This document shows positions 12,004-23,881 of a DNA stretch of 64,000 nucleotides, one piece after another (position 1 is the first letter of the stretch; each line of letters opens with the position of its first letter). The DNA comes from Epiperipatus broadwayi (Eukaryota; Onychophora; Udeonychophora; Euonychophora; Peripatidae): assembly GCA_028023455.1 (NCBI GenBank), contig JAQFVV010006199.1, forward strand, positions 7,018,972 through 7,082,971. The letters are read 5' to 3'. The notes beneath the pieces are model-generated. The model saw only the letters and a list, made by a program, of their open reading frames with translations, was not told the DNA's origin and ran no database searches. Both the position numbers and the translations under genes were made by a program.

Positions 12004-14095
12004 GATTGTTGATTTATTTCTGATTAAATGTTAACTAAATAGTGTCTGTTTTACCAGAATCACTAAGATGTAAATTGGTAACATAAATTATAATAATCTT
12101 ATGCATTTTAATGATATTATTCTTTTTTTTTTTTAATTATATGAATGCTCCCAAACTTGAATTATAGAAAAAATGACTTTCAACACATTAAAATATATAA
12201 CACTAATATATAATCTTTAATTTGCATATGGAAAATAGTTGCTCTGGAAGACAATATCCTTTATATAATCATGCAAGTATGGATCTTAAAGGGAATACTA
12301 TTTACAACATTTCAATTAAATGTTTGAAGCTTGCTTCATACTAATTCCACTAAAGGGGTAGATGAACTGGAAGATATAAATTCAACTCATTAAATTTGAT
12401 TAGAAAATTGGTGATCTTTCTAGTAACACATATAAAATTGTTAATAAAGAAATATTTTTATCTATTAACAAAGTTGAACAAAAAATAGAAATGAGAAAAA
12501 CTACTTAATAAAGCTTTAATGATTAAAAAAACAAATGAAAATAGATAAATTTTTTGTATTAATGTTCTATAATGAACAGATCATTGAAAATACTGAAGTT
12601 TAATTAAATCAACTATTTTTTATATATACAACATACAGAATTAAGTTCATTTAAATACAATAATATGATTGTATATTTTCATTTAAGGATTATAGTTTTA
12701 GCCAAGTAATTTATTCTTTTGTTCATCTGGAATTTTTATCAACTTTGATTTTTTTTCCCCATTTCTAATCTATAATTATCTCTTCTGATATTGTCTATGT
12801 TTGTATTTTTACATTTTAAATTTTTATCCTCACATTATTATTATTTTTTTCACATATTAATATTTTAAGATATTGACCTAAAACATTATGCTCTCTAGTT
12901 ATATCTAGATTATTATTAACTCCGGTTTGATATTTATTAATAAAATAACTTCTGTTCAAAAGTAATAAATATCATGACAAATGTAATTGTGCCGTGTAAA
13001 TATATATTTAAATAAAAATTTCTGACAAAAATATTTGCCATTCTCAGTTCTCATGCTTTGTGAACATCTTTTGTCATGTATTTCAATGTTTATTTTCATT
13101 TGTTAAAATTCTATTCCATGACCAACAGTAAACACGTACATGAAGGGATATACAGAAAACGGTGAAAACTTATATTTCTAAAAATTCTCAGTCGATTTTT
13201 ATCAATTTATATGTCACCCATCCTCATTAGTGAATTCTTGATTCTAGCATTCGGCATTTTTTTAAAAATTGCTCTCTTACTAGAATTTATTTTTGTATAT
13301 ATATGTAGTCATTCAATAAAGTAATCTGTTAGTGTGTGCAGCCAAATAAAAAATGTAGCATATTTTTTATACAGGGGAGCCATGAACTGTGCTGTATCTA
13401 CCTTTGCAGCTTCAATTATAGCTATTCAAAGTTAAAAGTAAACAAACAAACACAAATATGAATAAAACAACAATAACAAAATATTAAAATTCGTATATTT
13501 TAATATTCAGCAGCCATTTTTCTTCTCTGAGCTGAGTATGTAAAGATTACATATATTAATAAAATTTCGGTTTATGTTGAAAGCTATATATTTTATTTTT
13601 CCTTTATTCTTCTTTCTGTATTTGATGTGCTGTATTTTGCTTAATAAAATATTTTCTAAAAGTAAAAGTTTTACAAAATTATAAAAAAATTGATTTAAAA
13701 TCATTAACATAATCAAAGAAAAAGCAATTTCTTAAAAAAGATAATCTATTGTTTCTATAAGAGAAAAAGTTATCGATATAAAAAAAAAAAAAAAAGATTA
13801 TTGTCCAGAGCTGTAGAAATTGTTATTTTTTATTCTTACATTTACAATGAATAAATACTTACTAAAATAAAATAAATATCCCCTCCATTTATTATTAATA
13901 ACTATATTGTTATTACTTTTTAAAATTTTGTTTATACTACAATTTTGATTGAAAAGCATTATACACCTGTAGTTTAATAAACAATGTGTATTCTATTCTA
14001 ATCAATGTTTATCAACAAAAAGTGAGCTAATATATTATATGGCATAATTGCAAGTTTCAGTCACAAATTACTTAGAAAGAATAAAATAAATAGAC
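12004..14095. other. AT-rich non-coding stretch
   Basis: I see no gene, RNA or recognisable repeat. Open frames such as 13507-13716 are low-complexity. Confidence 0.5.
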
Positions 14096-14320
14096 ATATA
14101 AATGTAACTAACCAACTTGTGATGTTCAAGTTAATCTGATAAGATATAAAAATAAAACTAATAAGAGTCTTAAATTCTCTGAGCCAGTTTTCAACAGATT
14201 GCTGCCAGAATAATAGTGCTGAAAGCTGGCTCAGTTCATTTAAGACTTATTAATTTTATTTGTATACCTTTTCAGATTAATTTGAACATTACAAGTTGCT
14301 TAGAGTTACATAAATGTATG
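14096..14320. repeat. Palindromic foldback element (MITE-like), about 225 bp
   Basis: Two arms of about 100 bp are inverted copies around a centre near 14205-14215. Landmarks on the left read ATAAATGTAAC, ACCAACTTGTGATGTTCAA, TTAATCTGA, AAATAAAA and TCTTAAAT, then GAGCCAG (14181-14187). The reverse complement of the right arm gives the same order, with CTGGCTC at 14226-14232. The arms are about 80 percent identical by eye. I could not fix a target duplication. As RNA it would form one long hairpin. Confidence 0.85.
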
Positions 14321-15889
14321 AAAAGAGTAGATACTATGGAGAAATATTATTTATGTACAAAGAATGAACTCTAAATAAACCTGGAAGAAAAAAAATGTGT
14401 TACTTAATTTAATCATTTATGACTTCCTTTGCAGCTAATACAAGTAAGAAACCCTTCTGAAATGTATTCTTATTATTATATAGACACTATTTTTCCCCAA
14501 TTATGTTTTTATCTATTAACAAAAGCTAAAATTAAAATATTGTCTGTAAGAAAAATAAACTTAAGAGCTTCAGTTAATAATTACAATAGGAAACACCATG
14601 AAATATAATTATGGACTTTTTCCATTCTTGAAATTCCTGTTTAATTTATTGAATAACATTGTTTCGATCAGTGTTTTTTTATTGCATGTTTAAATTAAAT
14701 ATAGATTATACTTGCTAATTATGGAACAATTTGCCATATATCTATTTTGAGCAGCTTAAGTGTTCTATTTTGGGGGACTCAATAATTGATCCTATGCATC
14801 TTTTGATCATGATTCAAAATATTTGTTATACCCAATGCTGTGAATTAGCTTTACAGTTTCAGAGCAATGTGAATAGCATTTTGTTTACCTTACATTCAAT
14901 GACAAGAAAAACTAATACTTAATAGTGTTTATCTGAAGAATTGTCGAATAAATTTAATTAAAATACCATGATTTTATTATCATTGTGAAACTCATCATTA
15001 ATTTTTAGTTATGTTTGTACAAAGCATTACATATGTCTTCCAGCTTATTTTTTTCACCTAAGGATCAAAATTACTGGTAACATAACTGAGGTCACTAAAG
15101 TATGTAATTGCTGCTTGGTGTCAAACATATATAGCTATAAACATATTCATAATTTTGGGGTGTTTAATCTGAATAGTATAAAATGAATAAATTCTGTATA
15201 AGATACTTTTCTTTGATCAAGAAAGTAATTCAGGGATTTAATTGATAACCATCTAGTATCCATTGACTATTATGTTTATAATAGGGAAAGATTGATTGGA
15301 TTATCTTTTTAGTGTATATTTTTTTGTTCTTATTATATTTTAGACTTAAAATGATCATAATCATAATATGAATTGCTACTAATAAAACAGTAATTCTTCA
15401 TCATTTGTAGATCTTCACCCCAGGTAATATACATTAAGGAATATTGTGCCTTGGGAAACTGTACTTACTATAGGAGCAAAAAATATTGAATTGAAATATG
15501 GAGGGTAAATCAAAATAATTATGAATGATGTGCACAATCAAGCAAAAGTTGTTTTTAGAGGTGTGTTTGAAATACCATGATGAGGATCACATTACATGTA
15601 TTGAGTAAATGCCTGCTTACTGTATGGCCTAATTTAATAATGCTTCAAAATATTATAAATAAGATAGTGAAATCTCAGACAGCAAAATGGTAAAACTGCT
15701 AAAAGAAGTTATAATGTTTTACAAAAAACATTATAAAACAAAATTAAGAATTTCCCAAATTGTCATCTATTCATAAATTTATATGAGTATATTGTCCACA
15801 TTTCTTGTGATAATATAAGTAAATAATAAACAATTTGTAAACAAGTATAATGATTCTAATTCCAAAAAAAGAAACATGAAAAAACTATC
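14321..15889. other. AT-rich non-coding stretch
   Basis: I see no gene. A perfect 12-bp hairpin lies at 15709-15736 (TTATAATGTTTT, 4-nt loop, complement). Confidence 0.5.
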
Positions 15890-16540
15890 TAGAAGTGAGT
15901 TTTGTGATAACTATACAAAGTAAAATGTGAATTACAAATATATGTAATACATAACATGCTGTTTCATTTTTCTGTTTATTTGATATTTTATGGTGTTGTC
16001 TTTAAATTTCTTGAACAGTAAACTTCTCTTTTTTAAAAGCTTTAACATCATGCTTAATTGTAAATCTCCAATGTATTCTATTCTTTGTTATATCTTCTCA
16101 GTAGAAATATTTGATATTGCATTTCTTTAGAATGTCTTTAAGATAATCCTTATAAAGTAGACAGAGTCTGCTTCTCTCACAAAAACTGTGTTCAAGTTTA
16201 TTATAAAACACCCTTTTAGGAAGTCTTTCATTGTTCAATCATTTTCATATCTTATCCATCCAAAAATGTGATTTTACTATAATGAACTCTATAATATCAT
16301 ACACCCAACAAGTTAAAAAACATTGATTGGTTTTATTATTTTGCTATTGTATTTTTAAAATTTTGTGGAGCATCCTTATCTGAAACTTTTCTATTGCTTC
16401 CAAGATTCACTTTCATATAATCATCATCATTATCAATCCACTGCAGGATGGTCTCTCCAAGTTTAATCCATCTTCTCCGATCTTTAGCTTCTCTTCTCCA
16501 CATCACCCCTGCACACTTTCTTATTTCATCCATAAATATA
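15890..16540 (-). mobile_element. LINE fragments (family 2), 3' portion
   Basis: The open frame 16336-16533 on the minus strand ends in a pattern typical of the C-terminus of RTE/CFDP2-like LINE ORF2 proteins: MWRREAKDRRRWIKLGETILQ. It runs straight into a GAT-rich stretch (ATAATGATGATGATT on the minus strand), like a microsatellite tail. At lower coordinates 15890-16300 is DNA-similar to 40130-40470 and 28990-29220, showing that it belongs to a dispersed family. All of it is strongly decayed. Confidence 0.6.
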
Positions 16541-16606
16541 TAAATTCAACATTCCTTTTCTTTTTAAAACTTGTTTTTATTCCAACTATAGTTTTCTTTC
16601 TCCTTC

Positions 16607-16650
16607 CAATACAACGTTTCAACTACATTCTGTAGTCATTATCAAGTTTC
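16607..16650 (-). ncRNA. Hammerhead-like hairpin at the 3' side of the Penelope-like element
   Basis: On the minus strand the order is CTTGATAATG, a perfect 6-bp hairpin ACTACA-GAA-TGTAGT (16636-16622), then TGAAACGTTG. The hairpin followed by GAAAC is the stem II plus GAAA half of a hammerhead core. The 5' half departs from CTGANGA, so cleavage is doubtful. Penelope-like elements are known to carry hammerhead motifs in their flanks, and this one lies about 350 bp downstream of the element's last ORF on the same strand. I read it as a vestigial or divergent copy. Confidence 0.45.
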
Positions 16651-16652
16651 CT

Positions 16653-16745
16653 TAAAAAATAATAATAATAATAATAAAATAAATAAATAAAAATAAAAAA
16701 CAAAAATAATAACACAAATAAATAAAATATTAATACATTCCAAAT
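16653..16745. repeat. AAT/AAAT microsatellite
   Basis: A run of AAT units grades into AAAT-type units between the hammerhead-like hairpin and the Penelope-like element. It may be an element tail or slippage product. Confidence 0.8.
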
Positions 16746-17001
16746 ATATAATATTCAATTAAAACTATAATATTATTATAATCTACAAATACAATTATTT
16801 ACCTCCTTCCCTATCTTTAATTATTTCTTTTAAATTACCTTTATAAATTAATACTCTTCTTATATAAATTTATTATCTTTTCTCTAAATCTTTACCCATT
16901 AACATTCTTTTTATAATCCCCCCCCCTTTTTTTTTATATATATTATTCCTATATTATCTTATTTTTTATCTCTATTTATTAACATTCTATTTAATACTGG
17001 T

Positions 17002-17295
17002 TTATACTGATCTATATATACTTCCTCTTTTTTTTATTCTCTCTTTAAAATTTGTAACGCATTCCAAAGGCCTTATATCAAAATTTTCATGCTTAAATTC
17101 CTTTTTATGAATATATATAGCAGATTTTTTATCATATAAATGCTGCCTTAATCTAGTTTTTAATTTATTCTTACTTGTTCCTATATAAGTCATATTTATA
17201 TTACTTTTTTCACAATCCATACATTTAATTATATATACTGAATTTATACATTCTAAAATATCAATTTTATCATAATCATTTATTAACTCACCCAA
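17002..17295 (-). pseudogene. Penelope-like ORF, GIY-YIG endonuclease domain
   Basis: This frame is in the same phase as the RT ORF and separated from it by one TGA codon, so together they look like a single ancestral polypeptide. Residues about 19-55 read SVYIIKC, then a Cys-containing spacer, then TYIGTSKNKLKTRLRQH. This is the GIY-YIG fold signature (VYI and YIG strands) with the conserved Arg of the helix (TRLRQH). An H-x-x-x-x-DI segment follows (HENFDIRPLE). The spacer CMDCEKS resembles the Cys-rich insert of animal Penelope endonucleases. The domain nicks target DNA for insertion. Confidence 0.87.
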
Positions 17296-18159
17296 TCATT
17301 GTTTCCTTTTATAAACAGGGCAAATTAATGTATTATATCTCCTATTAAAATACCTAAAAAATTTCTTAATTTTAAAAAATAAATATCTTGATACCCTAAA
17401 TCCTATATAAATTATTTTATTTTCTTCATTTTTATTCAATTTAATCTTTCTTTTTATATTTTCAATATTATAATTAGATATCAATTTTTTTACAATATAT
17501 TCAGGATAATCATTTTTAATACATTCCCCCCTAATATTATTTATTTCATTCTTAAAGAACATTTCATTTGAACATACCTTAACAGTCCTAATAATCTTAT
17601 TATTAACAATATTAAGCTTGCAATGTTTTTCAATATCAGAGTACCAATTATTAGCTAATCCAAAATATGTATTCTTTCTAAAAACTGTTGTATCTATACA
17701 AATTATTCCATCCATTCCAAATTTTTTAAAAATTCTTATATCCATATAATCAATTACATTGTTATTTTCTTTTTCCATTGTAAACTTTATTTTATCATTT
17801 TTTGTATTTATATACCCCAAAAAATTATTTGCTTTTCTAACATTCCCATTAAAAATCAAAAAATAATCATCTACATATCTATTATAAAAAATTGGCTTAT
17901 TTTTTCCATTATTAAAAAATTCTTTTTCAAAATTATACATATATACATTTGCTAAAAAACCACTCAAACTATTTCCCATACTTAATCCATGTTTCTGTTT
18001 ATAAAATTTATCTCCATATCTAAAAATAAGATCTTTACAACAAATAACCAATAATTCATACAAAATATAAATTTCCATCTTGTTTTTAACATTATTATCT
18101 TTTCTATACAAATCAATAATATAATCTATTGCAATTTCAGGATCAATATTGGTATACAT
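17296..18159 (-). pseudogene. Penelope-like ORF, RT palm and thumb with linker
   Basis: The frame is open from just after a TAA upstream of its first ATG, and that short lead reads FDIVNMYTNID. It therefore contains motif A with its catalytic Asp, partly upstream of the listed start. Within the frame, QKHGLSMGNSLSGFLANVYM is motif B, FYNRYVDDYFLIF is motif C with the catalytic YVDD, and VIDYMDIRIFKK matches the following (L/M)D(L/I) motif. The remaining 150 residues are the thumb and linker. It ends at TGA 17298-17296, and the next frame continues directly in phase. All catalytic residues of the polymerase are preserved. Confidence 0.9.
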
Positions 18160-18221
18160 ATTAACAATATCAAATTTAACAAAAACAATATTTTTAAATT
18201 ATTCTCTTTCAAAAAAATTTT

Positions 18222-19349
18222 TCATTTATTTATAAATTGTATAGAATTACTTACATTATTTTTTCCAAATAAACCCATATATCTTTTAAATATTTTATTA
18301 TATACCCATTTAGATACATTTTCATAATACGAATACATACCACTAACAATTGATCTCATTAGAACACCCTCCTTATGAACTTTAGGAATACCTTTTATTT
18401 TTGCACAATTTACATCCACTCTTTTTAATCTAATCATTTCCAATTTATCAATAAAACCTTTTTCATACATTACCGAAACAATATTATTAATTTTTTTATT
18501 CATATTCATACTTTCATCTTTATTAATTCTTTCAAAATACTTATCTTCTAATAAATTTAACATCTTATAATTATATTCTTCTTTATTCATAACAACCATA
18601 CTGGATGTTTTATCCCCTCTTAAAAAAAACACATCATTATATTTTTCACACATTTTTTTACCAACATCCCATTCTTCATATCTTCTAACATAATCGTTAT
18701 TATTATATTTTAATTCATATTCTAAATTTTTAAATTCATATCTCAAATCATTTAATAAAAATTCCTTATCTTTCCAATCATAATCCAAATTATCACATTT
18801 ATTTTCAATCAGTTTTAATTTTGTCCTAATCTCAATAACTTGTTTATTAATATTAACATATTTTTCTGGTACATATTTTAATCCTTTTTCTAAAAATTTC
18901 AATTCTTCATTATTAAATTTTTTATCAGTTAAATTAATAACAAAATTTTTTTTATCAATAATATTATCATATTTCATATTCTCTTTATTACATTTATCAT
19001 GATAATTTTTATAATTATTATCCTCTAATAAAATATTAAATTTTTTATTATGCCTCTTTATAACCTTATCTTTCATATAATAAACCTTATTTAAAAATAT
19101 ATATTTTAATTCATTCTCTTCCTCAATCGTGACCCATCTCACTAACACATTATATATATCCTTGACTATTTTTAAACCTTTAGCTTTCTTTTTATATTTT
19201 ATTTTTATCTCTCTTTTTAACAATTTTATTTCCCATTTTTTTACAAATTTATATCCAAACATCTTTATAAACTTATTTAACTTTAAAAATTTAGGTATTA
19301 TATTATTACTCAAACATTTTTTTAAAAAATTTATATCCAATATTGCCAT
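18222..19349 (-). pseudogene. Penelope-like ORF, N-terminal region and RT fingers
   Basis: The 375-codon frame starts at ATG 19349-19347, seven codons after an in-frame TAA. The first 240 residues are Lys/Asn-rich and predicted helical, the poorly conserved N-terminus of Penelope proteins. From about residue 245 the RT begins: SSMVVMNKEEYNYKM, then IKGIPKVHKEGVLMRSIVSG. This is the family's characteristic (Y/G)-x-PK-(I/V)-HK-x-G...R-x-I-VS signature of RT motifs 1-2. It ends at TGA 18224-18222, just before motif A, which continues in another frame about 45 bp downstream. It would prime reverse transcription together with the following ORFs if the break were absent. Confidence 0.88.
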
Positions 19350-20272
19350 GGACCCGGAAAAAAAAATTTACTATGTAACGGTCAGAATCGTCTATCTCGC
19401 TAACACACTGCATAATTCAAACCCCAGACACTAAATTGAACATTCTAGGAGGGGTTGCCTTCTAGATATACTAAGTTCGAATCTAAAGTCCAAATTTCAC
19501 AGCTCCACTTACATGATAACGCATCTGATGCTACAACTAGTATAACCTTTTACCGGTGCCTGGTGGTCAGGGAGAAACAAAAGACTATACTAAGATAAGT
19601 TTGGGTGGCTAATTAACGTCTATGGATTTATAAAAGAAATGCAGAAAATATATATATATAGACCGAGACAGTGATAGGAATCAAATAAAATAAGAGATAA
19701 AATTTAGTTTTAAATAATTTCACACAATTTATTTATATAAATATATATATAATGCCACTGTCTGCTTATATGAGACAGGGACGCGTATTAAATAATTGTT
19801 GGCATTTATATTTCAGTAATGACAAAAGGTTTTAAAACAGAGTGATATATTCTATTCCTCGGGCTAATAGCATTACGATAATGTGCTTGACAAGATAGGA
19901 ACATGTGCGAGGTGCTTTGAGTAAATAGACAAGTTTAAGACAATATTTGAAATTAAATGTTCTAAAATATTTATTGACCTCGAGAATAGTACGGACTAAA
20001 GCTTACTAAGCAAACGTGGGAATGGGATCAAAGCATTTATTTGAGAATAATAATAATAGATTTGTATTGGGAGGTCAGTATTGCTGATAGTGAATTTATA
20101 AAGTTGGAGGGTGTGACTCGTTTAAGTCATGGATGCTTTGTAAAATAAATATAAAATGAAACAATATTGAAGATCCGGAATAATTACGGAGGGCATCTCG
20201 CCACTAACCCGTAGGAAAGTATTTTGACGAACAGCCGAAACTTAGTGACTGTGTGACGATTGCGTTTAATTC

Positions 20273-20305
20273 CCAGGGGTGTCATTTGGGACACCCTCTG
20301 CCTGG
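20273..20305. other. Stable GC-rich hairpin in the island
   Basis: GGGTGTC (20277-20283) pairs perfectly with GACACCC (20290-20296) over a 6-nt loop. An outer CCAG/CTGG (20273-20276 with 20302-20305) extends the stem past a small bulge. Confidence 0.7.
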
Positions 20306-22030
20306 AAACTGCAAGCGTGGAGAGAACGGCCTTAGCCGTGTAAAGAATCCTTGGAAAAATAAAACAAAGCGGTCTCAACAACCAATTCATGTACCAGCAA
20401 TACGAGACTAGTGTATATAAAAACATACTAAATGGGTTTTACTCGGATTAAGAGAAATGCCCAATCAAATTCCCCGAAATTCATTTAAGAGGGTCCGCAC
20501 ATTCTCGACGTCAATGATGAACTTTATAATGAAAGTAGAACACGGTAATTAAAATAGGAAAATGCATGCTTGCGGGTTTGAAAAGTAAGTATAGATTTAT
20601 ATACGCAATCATGCATTTGGGGACACATTTAAATCATTGACTTCGCACATACTCTTATATTAGATTAAAATCAATAGCATGTAGATTTTAAACTATGTGA
20701 TTATATTACATTAAAGAAAAGAATCGCCCTCGAATGAGTGATTTGCAAGATAATAAAATTGGAAAATTATAAATTTAAAATATGCCTTAATAGCGGCGTC
20801 TTACTTTCAATAGAGGGAATAGTTCACTCGGTCAAAGACGATTCTGACACACTGTCATAATAAAATAAAAGAAAGCTTTATAAATAGAAAATATTAACCC
20901 AAGGATAGAGAGCAAAATGTTGAGTATATTTAAATACATGAAAGAAATACATAATGAAGTTGTGAACTATAAGAAAACAATGTTAAATAGCTATAGCATG
21001 TTAGTTAGGAATCACAAGAGCTCTTGGGTTAATTTGGGTTACCTCTGGAAACGCATTTGCAGGTAGATGTTCAGCAGGTTTTATAATTCAGCAGCAAAAT
21101 CTGGAATGTTCATATTTTGGCAGCGGCAGCAGCAGTTCCGGGGTCCATGTGATAACTTCTGATGGTATGGAGCAGCGGCTGGCTATTCCGAGGGGACATA
21201 GCCATCTTAACGCCTCTACTCGGACATGTCAAGGTTAGCAAATTATTAGAATCTTAGAACAACTCAGAAACCTTTAGACAACTCAGAATTCTTTAAAAGC
21301 TTAGAATGGAGAACAAAAGAAAACCATCCTTTTTATAGTAAAATTTAACAATAGACTTGCCCTGGAGCGTACAAAATTATTGGACTTATCTGCTGTAATT
21401 AAATCTATCCGAATGTCTAAAGGAATTCAACATTAATTAATTTCTTTTGTTAACTTCCCCGTCGACATTCGAATTACAAACTAGATTTAATTAAAATTAC
21501 TGCTACTAATTAAAGAAAACTTAAGTGGACAGCTGCTGTTTTTAGATAAACTTATATAATTAAACTATTGTCCCTCATTTATTTTAACAGAAATATTTGG
21601 GATGATTTTTATTAAATAAAACGAAAATTATTTTATTTTAAATTGTAATATTTGAATCTATCTACTAAACGAATATTTACTAAATGAATTTTATTTTAAA
21701 TCAAAATATATTACGACGGTAATATATTTGTAAATAGATCCAAACAAAATAACTAACAATTTATAATTTTGATATGTTTTAAAATGGATATCATAGTGTG
21801 TGCGCAATTACGACTTATATAACTTACTTTTTAATAAATGTAAATTATGTGAACAAATACATAATTCATAATATTTTATTTTATTTGGGAATAAGTTATA
21901 TATATAATACGAGCATTGTGCTCGTGGTTTAAAATTAGGCGGGATTTTCGGTATATAAGTGTATTGCAGACACCCTACGATAGATTGGGGTTCAAACTAA
22001 GGTATGAGGGTAGGAAGTAGGTGAGAAAAG

Positions 22031-22069
22031 GTGAAACGAAGATCTGCAAAGCAGACCTTACTGTTTCAC
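22031..22069. other. Two-tier hairpin at the right side of the island
   Basis: Outer stem GTGAAAC (22031-22037) pairs with GTTTCAC (22063-22069). Inside, TCTGC-AAA-GCAGA forms a second perfect stem with AAG/CTT outside it across one mismatch. The structure is close to the point where composition returns to normal, so it may mark an element end. Confidence 0.65.
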
Positions 22070-22805
22070 ATTCCCTTAGTGATGGAACAAAAAAAAATTG
22101 TTAAAAAAAAAGATCTTACAACAGGTGTCCACCTATGAAGCCTGCATAAAAAAAAATTTACAAGATAACCCATAATGTACAGGATATAAATATAATGAAG
22201 AAACGAAACTGAATTATATACCCGGATCATATTAATAAATCTACCATCTAGCGAACATTTTCTATTATTCCCCCCCCCTTCAACCAAATTTTATTTAAAA
22301 AACTAATAGTTTAACACTGTTTATATCCGATCTCCTTTTTATATTACCCTGTGACGTGTCCATTTTTATTTTATTTTTTTTGTTTAAAAAAAAACTACTA
22401 TAATCCTGGGTCTGGTGGGTAATACATGCCTTTATATTTTAATAAGTGCAGTCTCCGATTATCAGGTCTCTTTACCTTGTCTGGCGGTTCTTTAGCCCAG
22501 AGGCTGAAATCCAGACTGGTTAAGAATTCGGCCACTTCCTTTACTTCATGCGGTTGATATATTTTTGCTATATCATTAAAACATGTGGTCTCTTTCTGGG
22601 TTTTTTACAATCTCTTGGAATCCAGTTTAAAATTTCAATTGTCCATCTATTATCATCTCTTCTAGCAATATGTCCAGCCCAACTCCAATCTTTTAATTTT
22701 TTCAATGAGGTCAATAACACCTGTTTGTTCTCTTACCCATACATTGCGTTTTCGATCTCTTCTTGTTACTCCCAACATACACCTCTCTATACTTCTTTGA
22801 GGGGT

Positions 22806-23881
22806 CTAAAGTCTCTGTATTGCTCTTCTGTTGAGTGTCCAAGTCTCAGATCCATAAGTAAGAACTGGTAAAACACGTTTGTTAAAAACCTTCCTTTTCA
22901 AACACATAGGCATATTTCCTTTTAGTATCAAGTTATTTCTACCAAAAGCACCCCAACCAAGTTTAATTCTATGATTAATTTCCTCCATTATGTTTCCATC
23001 TTTATTAATAATCTGACCAAGGTATTTGTAACTGTTAACTTCTTCTAATTCATCATAATCAATCTTTATTTTCATATTTTGAGCAAATCGATTAAACATT
23101 ACTTTACTCTTTTTAACATTTATCTTTAGTCCTACTTTCCTACTTTCATCTGATAACTCCTGCAACATTTCCTGCAGCTCTGAAGCATATAATAAATTAG
23201 ATAAAATAACAGCTCCTTAATTGTAATAGTTTTTTCTCTGAGATGGAATTATCCTTTAACTTGTTAAAAACCACAATAGCACATTGGAGCTCTAAGTTCA
23301 CCTTTCTATTTTTAAAACCACAAAGATATTTAAACTGTTCTATATTTTTAAGTTGATAACTATCGAAGCTAAAATCACTAGCTGATAAAGAACTTGAATT
23401 TTTTGAACATTAATTAAAAAGCGAAATGTTTTTATATATTGCATTCAAAATAGCACAATTATCCAGAATCTAAGGATTTCTTGTTTTATTTTAAATCAAT
23501 TCAAATTAAAAAATTCCACTATCAAACCTGTATCATGTTTTGATCCCAGTTTGTTTAAGCCACCTATAGACAATTCCAAAAACCACTGTCATAAAAATTT
23601 AAAAGAATTTTGGAGCAAGATAACATCCTTGTTTAATACTACTCTTATCTTTCAAATGTCTCAGACCCATTACATAGAAACTGTATAATAGGAATAAATT
23701 TTGGTGTACAACCAACTAATTTTAAACAATGCCATAGAACTGTTCTATGCCTTGACCAAATAAATAAAAGCAATATATAAATCACTCCTTTGTTCCCACA
23801 TTTCCTTTGCATTTGTCTGGCAACAAAAACCAGTGCTTCTTGATTTTTTAAAACTATATTGAATTTTTGGTAAACATTCAT
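22806..23881 (-). pseudogene. LINE reverse transcriptase and thumb remnant (family 2)
   Basis: Frame 23881-23645 reads ALVFVARQMQRKCGNKG, then LVGCTPKFIPIIQFLCNG, matching the segments on either side of motif A. The FIDLTKAFD motif itself has decayed into IYILLLFIW. Motifs B and C are not readable. Frame 23168-22806 gives GLKINVKKSKVMF, YKYLGQIINKDGN, HRIKLGWGAFGR and VLPVLTYGSETWTLN, all standard post-palm blocks of this LINE group. Catalytic Asp residues cannot be recovered, so the copy is dead. Confidence 0.85.

Larger units (their letters stand above)
17002..19349 (-). mobile_element. Penelope-like retroelement with RT and GIY-YIG endonuclease, nearly complete
   Basis: Three minus-strand ORFs (375, 287 and 97 codons) give about 780 residues, close to the usual single Penelope ORF. 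They are interrupted only by one stop plus frameshift near 18160-18224 and one in-frame TGA at 17296-17298. Domain order is N-terminal region, reverse transcriptase, linker, GIY-YIG endonuclease, as in canonical Penelope elements. The + strand is pyrimidine-rich throughout. The upstream edge is abrupt: a run of nine A next to GGACCCGG (19350-19366), beyond which composition changes. Downstream, 16746-17001 keeps the same strand bias and is probably element tail. The two lesions may be real or assembly errors in homopolymer-rich sequence. Confidence 0.92.
19350..22140. other. GC-richer, ORF-poor island of unknown nature
   Basis: Composition changes abruptly at the Penelope edge: fewer A/T runs, many CG dinucleotides, and G and C mixed on both strands. 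No frame is longer than about 80 codons. It holds a 13-bp inverted pair (GTCAGAATCGTCT at 19382-19394 against AGACGATTCTGAC at 20836-20848) and two strong hairpins listed separately. A tRNA B-box-like AAGTTCGAATC (near 19473) sits downstream of a weak A-box-like stretch. Composition returns to the local norm by about 22140. It could be a non-coding part of a retroelement, such as a long terminal repeat or untranslated region, or a non-autonomous transposon. I cannot decide. Confidence 0.5.

Noticed and set aside
20184-20426. 80-codon minus-strand frame as a gene in the island
   Set aside because: No family pattern, isolated, and it overlaps a strong hairpin; more likely non-coding.
19382-20848. 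13-bp inverted pair GTCAGAATCGTCT as terminal repeats of a 1.47-kb transposon
   Set aside because: Similarity does not extend beyond 13 bp on either side and no target duplication flanks it; kept only as a note on the island.
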